Origin: Pyrococcus horikoshii OT3
GTDB taxonomy: Archaea > Methanobacteriota_B > Thermococci > Thermococcales > Thermococcaceae
Direction of reading: 5' to 3'
Length of the DNA stretch: 64,000 bases
NCBI RefSeq assembly: GCF_000011105.1
Contig: NC_000961.1
Coordinates: 606,662 to 670,661 of the forward strand
The notes beneath the pieces were generated by a model. It was not told the DNA's origin. It was given only the letters and a program-made list of their open reading frames with translations, and did no database searches. Of this stretch, positions 21,862-30,545 are shown one piece after another (position 1 is the stretch's first letter; the number at the start of each line of letters is the position of its first letter). The translations under genes were made by a program, and so were the position numbers.

Positions 21862-23046
21862 TTAAGATATTAAATGGGCTAAAAGGACTATGAAGAGCGT
21901 CGAAAATATATCTGAAAGTGTAGTTATCGTGGGAACCGTTACATTATCGGGATCTAAATTTGCCCTTTCGGCAAGAATCGCAATGAAATATGCCATCCAC
22001 ATAACTCCAAACGTGAAGAGTGGGTATAAAATGATGAAAGTAGGCATTACCGTTGCTTCAACACTTAGGATGACTCGAGTAATTCCGGCCCCTATAACGT
22101 TCCCCACGAGGGCTAGCGGAAGTGCCAGTAGGGAGTATACTAGAATTTCTTTAAACGTTTCAATGTTGATTATTTTTTCAATTCCTTCGAGATGAAGCTT
22201 TGTTGATGTTTTTGCTCCAATTATCGCTCCTAAATTCCCAGTCGTGTCTAGAATCATTGGATACATTATACTCAGTATGGCCACCTTCTCTATGAGCTTA
22301 CTGTAGCTCTCCAATATAGTACCGGCAATGCTTGAGAAGAGAGCTAAAGCTATGAGAATGCTTAGTAATTCTCTAAAAGTTTTTATGTCACTCTTTTCAA
22401 GTTTGGAGTTTAACTTCAGGAACACAAGAATTGCGAGGGAAACCAGTCCCACTCCCATAAAAGCCATTCTATTAGAATATAGAAGTATAAAGCCCACTAG
22501 GAGTGGTATCGTTACAAGATCAGCTATAGATGTTATTACAGGGGCCGCTATGGCATCAGGATCGGCCCCTTTCTTATAGGGGAGTATCGTAGCAAGGGCT
22601 GTTGCGGATCCTAGGAGGAAACTTGTGTAGATCGTTGAGACAAAAACTATCAACAATACGGCTATGGCAACCTCTAATTCTCTAACCTTTATGGCCCCTA
22701 TAATCCATAGCATCGTCATAGGAACTAAGGATAGCATTATGCTCAAGAATACATTTTTTAAAACGGTTCTATCCATTAATTTCGGCTCGATTTCTCCCAG
22801 ATATAGTAAAGTTGAAAGCCTGGAGGCCATCGCCCCAAATATGTTCCCTCTCATGCCCATCAAACCTGGAAGCATTACAAGAATTATCGGATAATTCCTC
22901 CTTATTAAACTGAAGAATTTGCCTAAGAATGCCCCTGCAAAGAAATCAAGCAATATACAGAATAACAAAGCTGGAAATGAAACTAAGAAGGCGTTTCTTA
23001 CTAATTCTGAATTTATAAACTTCTCTAATTTTATTTTGAGGTTCAT
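21862..23046 (-). CDS. MgtE/SLC41-like divalent cation transporter
   Basis: The ~394-residue protein is a duplicated membrane domain of the MgtE transporter type without the cytoplasmic CBS region. Each half carries the family pattern: PGLMGMRGNIFG and later DPDAIAAPVITSIADL in the first, TTGNLGAIIGAKTS and DPDNVTVPTITTLSDI in the second. The Asp residues in the paired DPD motifs are the likely cation ligands. ATG 23046 follows GGAAGGTGAT; ATG 23052 and GTG 23055 lie inside that site. Magnesium is the likely substrate by family. It is divergent from the KH gene. Confidence 0.88.
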   Translation of the reverse strand: MNLKIKLEKFINSELVRNAFLVSFPALLFCILLDFFAGAFLGKFFSLIRRNYPIILVMLPGLMGMRGNIFGAMASRLSTLLYLGEIEPKLMDRTVLKNVFLSIMLSLVPMTMLWIIGAIKVRELEVAIAVLLIVFVSTIYTSFLLGSATALATILPYKKGADPDAIAAPVITSIADLVTIPLLVGFILLYSNRMAFMGVGLVSLAILVFLKLNSKLEKSDIKTFRELLSILIALALFSSIAGTILESYSKLIEKVAILSIMYPMILDTTGNLGAIIGAKTSTKLHLEGIEKIINIETFKEILVYSLLALPLALVGNVIGAGITRVILSVEATVMPTFIILYPLFTFGVMWMAYFIAILAERANLDPDNVTVPTITTLSDIFSTLFIVLLAHLIS

Positions 23047-23224
23047 CCTCATCACCTTCCATCTTTAAAGCCCCCCGCAATCTCATGATAAAGGATAGGT
23101 TTTAATACTTTCTTCATCCTTCTTTTCTAACCTCTGGTTATTGAGTTGAAAGGAAAGGTTTTTAAGTGCTCTCTGTGTAGTGGTTTTAGCTTTCATTTTG
23201 ATTCTTGGAGTGGGGGGTGAGAAC

Positions 23225-23737
23225 ATGAAGGCGCCGATCTGTGAGGTTTGTCTAAAAACTGATGGAATTCTATGTCCTGCTGATGAAAAAAAGCTAGAAG
23301 AAGGTATTATAACTGAGCTAGATGTTAAAATCTCAAGAATGTTATACAAACTACTTGGAGATGCAGACATAGAGTTCAAAAAGGCCGTGGAGGCAGGTGA
23401 TCTCGTCGTTCTTATAGTTGGAGAGGGAGACGTTCCCATAGTGATCGGGAAGGGAGGAAAGAATATAAAGTATCTTACAAGGGAGTTAGGTAAGAGGGTC
23501 AGGGTAATAGAGGGAAGGGATATTAAGAGCACGGAAGATGTGAAAAAGCTGGCAATAGATCTCCTATACCCAGCAGGGGTTTTCGGCGTTAACATAGTTT
23601 ACAGGCCAGATGGGGAGAAATACTACAAGATCCTAGTCTTCAGTAGGGATAAGAATAAGCTACCCGAAAAAGCTGAGGTTCTCGAGAGCATACTAACTCA
23701 GATAACTGGAGTCGAAGCTAAGATATTCTTTATTTAA
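23225..23737 (+). CDS. NusA-like KH-domain RNA-binding protein with N-terminal zinc-ribbon cysteines
   Basis: The 170-residue protein starts MKAPICEVCLKTDGILCP, giving Cys pairs that could bind zinc, and carries a KH motif VIGKGGKNIKYLTREL at about residues 78-93. It resembles the archaeal NusA-like or KH-domain proteins related to transcription and translation. The second half (residues 110-170) lacks another GxxG loop. The frame opens upstream at 23180, but ATG 23225 follows GGGGGGTGAG. The exact RNA target is unknown. Confidence 0.85.
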   Translation: MKAPICEVCLKTDGILCPADEKKLEEGIITELDVKISRMLYKLLGDADIEFKKAVEAGDLVVLIVGEGDVPIVIGKGGKNIKYLTRELGKRVRVIEGRDIKSTEDVKKLAIDLLYPAGVFGVNIVYRPDGEKYYKILVFSRDKNKLPEKAEVLESILTQITGVEAKIFFI

Positions 23738-23760
23738 ATTCTTTAACATTTCTCAGGATC

Positions 23761-24162
23761 ATGAAGGTAACAATAAAACCAGATAAAGGGTTTGGTAAGA
23801 TAACATTTGAGCTAGACGATTATATTGCAAATGAAATCCTTAAATTAGGAGAGGAATTCAAAGTCCCTATTGAGAGAATTCTCCAGATTATAATATTTAG
23901 TGAATTTAAGAAGCCATCCTCTTCAAATATTGAAAAGGCTGAAGAAGAGATAAAAAAGCTGGAGAAGAAAGTTTGGAATCTTGAAATGGAGTTTGCTCCC
24001 TTAAAATTTAAGGCCTACAACGTAACCCAAGAAAATAAACTCCTGGCGATAGAAGTATCCGGTCTTTTGGCTGAGAACGTTCAACTAAAAAGATTTTTGA
24101 AGATGAAAATAGATCGTAATGTTGAATTAAGGAAAATAATCTCGTATTACATGGGTGTATGA
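23761..24162 (+). CDS. Coiled-coil protein of unknown function
   Basis: The 133-residue protein is not recognised. It has a short beta-rich head (residues 1-20), a helix with a hydrophobic patch (NEILKLGEEF), and a long charged heptad-like segment at about 58-105 (EKAEEEIKKLEKKVWNLE). It begins 23 bases after the KH gene, with no ribosome site, and may be read from its own leaderless start. Nothing else points to a role. Confidence 0.6.
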   Translation: MKVTIKPDKGFGKITFELDDYIANEILKLGEEFKVPIERILQIIIFSEFKKPSSSNIEKAEEEIKKLEKKVWNLEMEFAPLKFKAYNVTQENKLLAIEVSGLLAENVQLKRFLKMKIDRNVELRKIISYYMGV

Positions 24163-24378
24163 TAATTGAAGGCGGATGATGAAGGCTAATTTCGGATTGG
24201 TGAAGAGCCCTATGAGCGCTGACGCTATGATTTGGTGTAAAGATAGTATGCTATGTAGTCAACTTAATCACGAAGGAAAGGATACCGAGGGAAAAGAGCG
24301 TGTCAGTGTTTAAGGATATAGTAGCCAATAATGGTATAACGAAGAGAATTGAGGAAGAGTTGTTAAAGGGGATGAAAT
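24163..24378 (+). pseudogene. Gene remnant upstream of vapBC
   Basis: Two frames over this stretch look coding but are broken: ATG 24180 opens MKANFGLVKSPMSADAMIW, and a different frame from about 24231 continues with VVNLITKERIPREKS and KRIEEELLKGMKYE, ending at TGA 24396-24398. The shared composition suggests one gene damaged by a frameshift. The end overlaps the start of the antitoxin gene. Its family is not recognised. Confidence 0.4.
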
Positions 24379-24636
24379 ATGAAAACAATAGCGGTTGATG
24401 AGGAAACATGGGAAGCCATTAAAAAGCTCAAGGCTAGATTAGATGCAAAATCATACGATGAAGTACTAAAAAAATTAATACAGGCATGGCACACCTTGGA
24501 GTTGGAAACAAAAGCTGAGAGTATATCATTGGATGACGAAGAGGCCGAACTTGTGCTTTCAGTAATTAAAGAAAGGGGCAGATTTGTCCAGGAGGGAAAT
24601 AAGAATGACTCCAATGCTTCGAAAAATTTGCTTTGA
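24379..24636 (+). CDS. VapB-type antitoxin
   Basis: The 85-residue protein has an N-terminal ribbon-helix-helix pattern, MKTIAVDEETWEAIKKL then SYDEVLKKLI, followed by an acidic region that would contact the toxin. GGGGATGAAAT precedes ATG 24379. Its 3-prime end overlaps the start of the PIN toxin gene by 32 bases. VapB antitoxins block the toxin and repress their own promoter. The pair looks intact, unlike the decayed pair at 6.8-7.3 kb. Confidence 0.82.
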   Translation: MKTIAVDEETWEAIKKLKARLDAKSYDEVLKKLIQAWHTLELETKAESISLDDEEAELVLSVIKERGRFVQEGNKNDSNASKNLL

Positions 24637-25075
24637 TCCTTCTTCTTTTATTCAACTTACGAGAAAGCAAAATAAGGAGCTTTTAGAATTTGTCTTAGCG
24701 GAATTCGAGATATATCTCCCGATAACGACAGTTCATGCCTACCTCCTGGCGAAATCCTTTAAGGGGAAGGATCCAAAAAAAGAGGTTCAAAAGTTGAGGG
24801 GAATAGTTAGAATAGTCGACTTGACGGATGATCTACTAGGGGAAATAGCTGAGATAGATGCCTCCTTAATTAAAGATGGTTACTTCCTCTCCCTGGAAGA
24901 TTTAATAACCGCTGTCTCTGCTATAGCATCTAAATCCCTGTTGGTTGTCAGTGGTAATGCGGAAAAGTACTCCCCTTTAAGGAAATACGGACTTGATTGC
25001 GTAAACTATGACAAGTTTTTAGAGGAAGTTGAGGTTCTTGCTAGGGAAGAGGCAAAGAGAGAAAAGTTAATCTAG
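24605..25075 (+). CDS. VapC-type PIN-domain ribonuclease toxin
   Basis: The 156-residue protein opens with [11 protein letters not shown], a PIN-type first strand with its Asp, and has further acidic positions at [10 protein letters not shown] and EDLITAVSA and in the terminal SGNAEKYS region. VapC toxins cut tRNA or rRNA. Start ATG 24605 follows AGGAGGG; the frame opens at TTG 24584. It lies next to VapB and overlaps it. Its stop overlaps the convergent nob1 gene by 4 bases. Confidence 0.82.
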
Positions 25076-25557
25076 CGCTTTCTAGGAATCAACTTTACCT
25101 TACTTCCACAATCCGGGCATACCCCTCCAGGAGGAAGGGTTGAGAACTTTCTTCCACAGCCTATGCATACGTATCTCCACTTTATGACCTTTTTGATTCC
25201 CCTTTTAAGGGTTCTAAACCTAAGCCCGAGGAGCGAGGCGATATTTTGAACGTTATAATCGTCACTGAAGATCTCTCCCTTGAGCTCATAGGCCAAAGCT
25301 AGAACCTCTATATCGGCTTTACTAAGTTCGTTTACCTCACCAGTCTCTTTAGCTACTTGGATTATTCTATCGATGGACTCCTTTGAAGGTTCTGCAATCT
25401 TCACTTTTCCTGCTGATATCAGAGATTCCAGGAAGATCTTAGATTCTCTATCCTTTATTTCCTCAACTACACTAGGGGTTGTGTATCCTTCAATATCAAT
25501 CCCCTGAATGAAAACTGAAGAGTCAAGGACTAAGGTTTTTTTCAAGTTGCGCAACAC
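25072..25557 (-). CDS. nob1: Nob1 endoribonuclease (rRNA 3-prime processing)
   Basis: Nob1 cuts at the 3-prime end of 16S rRNA during small-subunit maturation. The 161-residue protein has a PIN domain ([10 protein letters not shown]; then [13 protein letters not shown] and FSDDYNVQ) and a C-terminal zinc ribbon with CIGC and CPDC. The start is uncertain: the frame opens at GTG 25557, which is part of GGAGAGGTG, while TTG 25545 is 9 bases beyond that site and gives MKKTLVLDS. It overlaps the end of serS by 16 bases and is read with it. Confidence 0.9.
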
Positions 25558-26909
25558 CTCTCCTTCTTTTCTACTGGAACTATCTCCTTAAACCCTGTGT
25601 ATTTCCACAGAACCTTTGGGATCCTAACGGTTCCATCTTCCTCCTGATGGTTTTCCAGGATTGCAACTATCGCTCTAGAAGTAGCTATTGCCGTTGAATT
25701 TAGAGTGTGAACGTACCTGGGCTTTTCATCAGTCCTATCCCTAAACCTTATGTTAAGCCTCCTAGCCTGCCAATCAGTACAATTGCTTGCTGAGACTACT
25801 TCCCTAAATTTACCTTGTCCTGGCATCCAGGCTTCTATGTCGTACTTCTTAGCTGCGACGTAACCTAAATCTCCGGTACAGATGTTTACAACTCTGTATG
25901 GTATCTCTAACTCCTGGAATAGCTCTTCAGCGTTCCTTATTATTTTCTCATGCCACTCCCAGCTTTCTTCAGGTCTTGAGTAGACGAACTGTTCTACCTT
26001 ATGGAATTGGTGAACCCTAAATATTCCCTTAGTATCCTTTCCAGCTGTTCCTGCTTCTTTTCTAAAGCATGGTGAAACACCGACGTAGAGGAGGGGTAAA
26101 TCTTTTCCATCTAATATCTCGTTCGCGTGCATTCCAGCTAAGGGGTGTTCAGCGGTCGGAATTAGATATAGATCCTCATCTTCAACCTTGTATATAACAT
26201 CCTCAAAGTCCTCAAAGCTAGTAGATCCTTCCTCAACGAACCTTCTAACCATATAAGGAGGAATTACCGGCGTAAAGCCCTTCTCTATGAGCCTGTCAAG
26301 GGCGAACCTAATTAGGGCTAGATCAAGTATCACTATCTCGTTGAGGAGGTAATAGAACCTGGAACCGCTGACCTTCGCGGCCCTTGCGAAGTCTGCTCCT
26401 CCTAGGATTTCTAAGAGGTCAACGTGCAGTTTTGGTTTCCATTCAAGAATTTCATACTCCATCTTCCCTTGGCTCTGCTCCAGGAATCTTTCAAGGTGGC
26501 CTTTCCAAACTCTGGCTTTTCCCCAGAATCTTATGGGGACGTTATCATTTTCATCCTTCCCAACTGGGACGCTTGGATGGGTAATGTTTGGAAGTCTCCA
26601 TAGGTAATAATCGATCTTTTTCTTTAGTTCCTCAACTTCATTTTCGAGTTCTCCTATTCTTTTGACGATCTCTCTGCTTTTTGCTAAAAGTTCATCAACG
26701 GGTTCTCCTTTTTTTCTTCTCTTTCCAATTTCTACTGCGATCTTGTTTCTCTCATGCCTAAGTCTGTTTATCTCCTTAAGCTTAGTCCTCCATTCTGTGT
26801 CGAGCTTTAGAATCTCATCTACCCACTTAACTTTCTCTAGCTCTCCCCTTTTTATCAAGTCGTTTTTAACTAATTCGGGGTTTTCACGGATCAGCTTTAT
26901 ATCCAGCAT
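25542..26909 (-). CDS. serS: Seryl-tRNA synthetase
   Basis: The 455-residue class II synthetase charges tRNA-Ser. It has the N-terminal coiled-coil arm (about residues 30-105, rich in [16 protein letters not shown]-type heptads), motif 2 [15 protein letters not shown] and [10 protein letters not shown], and motif 3 [19 protein letters not shown] 26909 follows GGAGGGG; the frame opens 15 bases upstream. The C-terminus ends in KERCCAT. It appears to be the P. horikoshii enzyme as I recall it. It is followed by nob1 in the same message. Confidence 0.96.
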
Positions 26910-26956
26910 ATCTATCCCCTCCATACTTGAGCATTCATCTAAAAATTGTTTGCGGT

Positions 26957-28066
26957 TTAATAATTATAGCAAAGTAGCGCTGCTCTCTTTAGCAGTATAA
27001 CCCTCTTACCGCCGTTTCTATCGGGCCTGTATGTGGATATCTTATTCAAACGATGTATTCTCCTCCTTTCCAGGGCGATTATACCAGTTTCCCTTAAAAC
27101 CTTAACAAAATCTTCCCACCTTATATTTAACCACCCTTTAAGCTCATCAAAAAGCTCCTTCTCAACAACTAAGTAAAGTTTTCCATCTATCAAATACCTA
27201 ATTTTCCTCTTCGGAATCTCCCTCCTCAACCTCCATCTAGCGTGAGTTGGAGCTTGGACAGCTAAAATAGCCCTTTCCATTGGTTCACCGTAGAGCATTC
27301 TTATCAGGATCTCGGTGATATGATTTATCCTATCTGGAACTCCAATTACGTCTCCCCTTAGCACTATTTTTCTCCTGAGAACTTCTATTCCTTCTTTCTT
27401 AAGAACCTCACCAATCTTTGCTGTCGTTCCCTTCTTGTCCCCCTTCATATCGACAATTCCGCCAATTATAAAGGCTTTCTCCTCTAAATCCTTCTCGCTG
27501 AGAGCTTCATCAGCATTTGGATCTAGGAGGACTACCCTGTTAATTCCCCTCTCCTTTAGGAACTCTGCAGTTGTACCTTCATAGCTCACAATTTTTTCGA
27601 GGGGTAACTTGTTCTTCTTTTTATATTCCTCGTTTATCCAAGTTATTGCGAATTTCCTCGGGTAGTACATCCTCCTCATAACTGCGTAGGTTTCTCTTAC
27701 CTGTAGGGTAATCTTATCCTTCTCTTTTGGAATGTGCTTATCCCACAGCATTAGGTCAACTATTATCCATGGATAATCTGGGAGACGTCTGGCTATTTCA
27801 TCCCCATCAACGACAACTTTAAACTTCTCTACTAGGCAGGGCCTAACGTATGCATATTTTGAGGGACCTACCTTTTTTCCGTTTAAGTCCCAGGATTCGG
27901 AAGTTTCCTCTTCAAGTTCAACTATGGCCCCATCCCCTTCTAACAGGAGGAGGGCTAGTTCTTGATATATATCCCTACCTGACGGCCACTTCCTTGAGAG
28001 GGTTCCAACGGAAATAATTCCCTTCTCTTGGAGTATCTCCCTAAGTACATCTCCTGGCTTCTTCAT
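26957..28066 (-). CDS. trm10: tRNA (purine-9 N1) methyltransferase, Trm10 family
   Basis: Archaeal Trm10 methylates N1 of the purine at tRNA position 9 and is a SPOUT-type enzyme. The 369-residue protein has the family core VLLDPNADEALSEKDLE, then FIIGGIVDMKGDKKGTT and GDVIGVPDRINHIT, which hold the SAM-binding knot, flanked by N- and C-terminal RNA-contact regions that are basic. ATG 28066 is likely a leaderless start: TTTAAATTTT lies 25-34 bases upstream and no ribosome site is seen. A longer frame to 28216 would run into the divergent gene. Base specificity (G or A) cannot be read from the sequence. Confidence 0.88.
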   Translation of the reverse strand: MKKPGDVLREILQEKGIISVGTLSRKWPSGRDIYQELALLLLEGDGAIVELEEETSESWDLNGKKVGPSKYAYVRPCLVEKFKVVVDGDEIARRLPDYPWIIVDLMLWDKHIPKEKDKITLQVRETYAVMRRMYYPRKFAITWINEEYKKKNKLPLEKIVSYEGTTAEFLKERGINRVVLLDPNADEALSEKDLEEKAFIIGGIVDMKGDKKGTTAKIGEVLKKEGIEVLRRKIVLRGDVIGVPDRINHITEILIRMLYGEPMERAILAVQAPTHARWRLRREIPKRKIRYLIDGKLYLVVEKELFDELKGWLNIRWEDFVKVLRETGIIALERRRIHRLNKISTYRPDRNGGKRVILLKRAALLCYNY

Positions 28067-28090
28067 CGGGCACAAACTCGAAGGAACTTT

Positions 28091-28100
28091 TTTAAATTTT
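28091..28100. promoter_or_regulatory. Shared TATA element between trm10 and the SprT-like gene
   Basis: TTTAAATTTT lies between the two divergent starts at 28066 (minus) and 28117 (plus). It is almost self-complementary, so it can serve as TATA box in both directions. Its distance to each start is about 21-29 bases, so both transcripts would be nearly leaderless. Bidirectional use is an inference. Confidence 0.45.
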
Positions 28101-28116
28101 CCTCTCCCTCTATTTG

Positions 28117-28809
28117 ATGATACATGAGATAACCCTTGACGGAAAAATCGTAAGGTATAAGGTTGTTGAAAAGCCCGTGAAGTACGTAACTTTAAGATTC
28201 CTTGAAGACGGTACACTACTTGTAGTTACCCCCTCCAAGGAAATAGTTCGAGAAGTTTTAATTAAGAAGAGGAATTGGATACTCTCAAAGCTCTCCATAA
28301 TTGAGGAGGCGAAAGAGCTGGCAGGAGAAGGATTTCCCTTATTTGGTAGATTTTATTCCCTGGAGATAGGAGAAAAATTTGAGATAGACGATAAAAACCG
28401 AATAATTATTTACCCAGGGATAGATGTCTTGAGGGATTGGATTAAGAAGGAAGTAAAAAGAAGAGCACAGGAGATATCCAAGGAATTTGGGGTAGCTCCG
28501 AAGAGGATTTACGTAAGGGTAATGAAAACTAAATGGGGAAGTACAACTTGGAGAAAATCGGTTACACTTAACTTGTCTTCCGTGGCACTTCCAGAGGAAC
28601 TTTTCCACTATTTAGTCATCCACGAGTTAGCTCACTTAATCGAGCTTAACCACAGCAAGAGGTTTTGGAGTATAGTTGCAAGGTACCACCCAGATTACAA
28701 GGAAAAGAGGAGAGAGCTCAAGAAATGGTGGTTTATCGTTCATTTAAATGAAACGTGGAGGGCTATTCTCCAATGGCCTGGAGGAGGATCCTCCTCTTCC
28801 TGGGCCTAG
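28117..28809 (+). CDS. SprT/YgjP-like zinc metallopeptidase (DUF45)
   Basis: The 230-residue protein has the zinc-protease motif HELAHLIELNHSKRFW with two His ligands and the catalytic Glu, and a downstream HPDYKE segment, matching the YgjP/DUF45 family (M48-like). The N-terminal half (1-100) is the family's beta-rich region (VTLRFLEDGTLLVV). ATG 28117 is preferred over TTG 28114. The stop overlaps the convergent YjbQ gene by 47 bases. The substrate is unknown. Confidence 0.88.
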   Translation: MIHEITLDGKIVRYKVVEKPVKYVTLRFLEDGTLLVVTPSKEIVREVLIKKRNWILSKLSIIEEAKELAGEGFPLFGRFYSLEIGEKFEIDDKNRIIIYPGIDVLRDWIKKEVKRRAQEISKEFGVAPKRIYVRVMKTKWGSTTWRKSVTLNLSSVALPEELFHYLVIHELAHLIELNHSKRFWSIVARYHPDYKEKRRELKKWWFIVHLNETWRAILQWPGGGSSSSWA

Positions 28810-29176
28810 TATCTAGCTCAACGAAGAATATCTGTTGCCATGTTCCCCTTACTAATTCTCCATCAACTATGGGAAACACAAGGCTTGGGCCTAAGAGCGT
28901 GGCCCTTATATGGGAGTGCGCATTGTCGTCGAACCTGTTGTGGAGGTAAGGCTTCTCCTTTGGAACAATCTCCTTTAATATTTTCTTAAAGTCCTCTAAT
29001 AATCCTTCCTCATGCTCTATAGCTACAACAGCTCCCGTAGCTCCTGGAACAAAGATTAACACTTGCCCCTTGGATATTCCACTCTCGGCCACGAAGAGCT
29101 CAACTTCCCTTGTTATATCAACTAGGTCAATTTCACCCTTTGTAGAGAAGTGTAGCTCTTTTTTTACAACTTTCAT
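28763..29176 (-). CDS. YjbQ/UPF0047-family protein
   Basis: The ~137-residue protein is of the YjbQ family (UPF0047), trimeric and with reported thiamine-phosphate-synthase-like activity. It shows the family's segments: VPGATGAVVAIEHE, NRFDDNAHSHIRATLLG, and GTWQQIFFVELD. His and Asp residues in the second segment form the presumed metal site. ATG 29176 follows AGGGAGATG; ATG 29182 and an upstream TTG are alternatives. Its physiological role remains open. Confidence 0.86.
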   Translation of the reverse strand: MKVVKKELHFSTKGEIDLVDITREVELFVAESGISKGQVLIFVPGATGAVVAIEHEEGLLEDFKKILKEIVPKEKPYLHNRFDDNAHSHIRATLLGPSLVFPIVDGELVRGTWQQIFFVELDTRPRKRRILLQAIGE

Positions 29177-29370
29177 AGGCATCTCCCTATGTAACTCTAA
29201 TTTTTGCTCAAAAACTTTAATGGTACTCAGGTCCATTCATATTGTTTAGGTTAACTTAGCCAGGTTATTCTTATTTTTTACAATGTTCATACAGTGATAC
29301 TAGTATCTATTACAAAAAATTTTATAAATGCTAAAGCTTAAAATACCAGTACGTTATTGGAGTAGTCCAC

Positions 29371-29639
29371 ATGGTATATAGGATTCATTATATTATGATG
29401 TACTTGGGAAAGGCGGCGGAATAAGTGCCCACATGATCTACACGCACACATATGGGAATGCAAGACTTGTGGATACGATCAGTAGGATTTCGTCATATGT
29501 GGCTGGAAAAGTCGTAAAATATCCTGGGCTTGACTATATAGCAGGAGTTGCGATCTCATATGCAATACACAAGTTTGAGGAAAGTGGCACGTGGAGGAGT
29601 GCACCAATAGATAAATACATCCAGCTTCCAAGGGAGTGA
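29371..29639 (+). CDS. Small protein with possible -1 frameshift, unknown function
   Basis: From ATG 29371, GGAG lies 8 bases upstream and a 17-codon frame reads MVYRIHYIMMYLGKAAE and stops at TAA 29422-29424. A -1 slip at GGGAAAG (29406-29412), in the correct phase, would continue KGGGISAHMIYTHTYG and 60 more residues to the stop at 29637, giving about 89 residues. Alternatively ATG 29433 starts a separate 68-residue protein (hydrophobic middle: DYIAGVAISYAIH), or the gene is simply broken. It is six bases before a membrane-protein gene on the same strand. No family is recognised. Confidence 0.45.
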
Positions 29640-29645
29640 TAAACT

Positions 29646-30059
29646 ATGAGAATATTCAAACTCAGTCCTGACGAAGAGGAAAGATTTTTTGATAACCTTC
29701 CTCGTTTTTTGTTCTACTACTTATTTCTCTTTACGATTTTTTGGTTTGGATTGACTCAGAAATCAGCAGAGGAAATTAGAGAAAGTATTTTGAGCGGAAA
29801 CGTCAGTCCCGACTTTTGGCGCTCTACATTGGTGGTTCTTCTATTGCTTGCGATTACAGATGCCTACCTAATGAGAAAAGGAGATACCAACTGGAACACA
29901 CCGGGAGCGGCACTTTTCATGCTTTTCGGATTCTTTATAATGCTCCTCGTGGTAATGTATGTGGGAAGGGCCTCCATACTGTTTGTTGTATCTCTCTTTC
30001 TGATTTACATTAACACACTTATAAAAACTAAGGAAGAGCTACGAAAGAAGAATCACTAG
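29646..30059 (+). CDS. Three-helix membrane protein of unknown function
   Basis: The 137-residue protein has an acidic head (LSPDEEERFFDNLP), then three hydrophobic segments at about residues 20-40, 60-72 and 92-127, and a basic tail (TKEELRKKNH). It is not recognised. GGGAGTGATAA precedes ATG 29646. It is paralogous to the protein read from 30091: both have LSP followed by acidic residues, LP-x-FL-x-YY and FW-x-GL. With the small protein upstream it forms a compact cassette, as in toxin-immunity or signal-receptor units, but no function can be assigned. Confidence 0.65.
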   Translation: MRIFKLSPDEEERFFDNLPRFLFYYLFLFTIFWFGLTQKSAEEIRESILSGNVSPDFWRSTLVVLLLLAITDAYLMRKGDTNWNTPGAALFMLFGFFIMLLVVMYVGRASILFVVSLFLIYINTLIKTKEELRKKNH

Positions 30060-30090
30060 GGGCCACATCAACTAACAGCTAAGGGAGAGC

Positions 30091-30345
30091 GTGCTTAAGT
30101 TGTCTCCTAAGGAAAAAGAGATGCTCATGAAGGATCTTCCCATTTTCCTCATCTACTACTTCATTCTATTTTTATTCTTTTGGTATGGACTTTCACACAA
30201 AATTCATGAAGAAATTAGGGAAATGGGCATTCCAAAGTTCACTTCGCCCTCCACGATCTCAGTAATAATTCTCCTCGTAGTTTTTTACTTGCGGTGCAGA
30301 GATAACCAAAAAATGTTTCAGGGAAAAGTCGGGTTTATCCTATGG
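30091..30345 (+). pseudogene. Truncated second copy of the membrane protein
   Basis: From GTG 30091 (AAGGGAGAGC upstream) the frame gives a paralogue of the 29646 product through two hydrophobic segments (LPIFLIYYFILFLFFWYGL and later ISVIILLVVFYL). After about residue 85 (WLSS) the similarity is lost, and the frame runs on into unrelated sequence to 30438. The sequence after about 30345 is coding-like on the opposite strand, so a deletion or rearrangement has probably removed the end of this gene. Confidence 0.55.
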
Positions 30346-30370
30346 CTAAGCTCAACCATAGATACTACCC

Positions 30371-30535
30371 TCACTCCTCCCAATCTACAAGCTCCCAATA
30401 CGAAGGATCAAAATCTTCAAAGGGATCCTCAATGTTGACATCATATTCATCCAAATCCTCAAATCTCAGACTAAGCACGCTTTCAACTATGTCTTCCTCG
30501 ATAACTTCAATAGGAGTATCTGATAATGAAGTACT
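30371..30535 (-). pseudogene. Acidic C-terminal gene fragment
   Basis: On the minus strand 54 codons are open between a TAA (30536-30538) and the stop at 30371. The composition is strongly coding and very acidic: EVIEEDIVESVLSLRFEDLD then DPFEDFDPSYWEL, ending DWEE. No start codon with a ribosome site is present. It is the tail of an otherwise lost gene, lying against the truncated membrane-protein copy. The family is not recognised. Confidence 0.45.
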
Positions 30536-30545
30536 TTATGAGTGA

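Noticed and set aside
29433-29639. A pediocin-like bacteriocin, because of a YGN motif and a GG pair
   Set aside because: The YGN is not followed by the expected GVxC, and no cysteines or export genes are seen. The similarity is too short.
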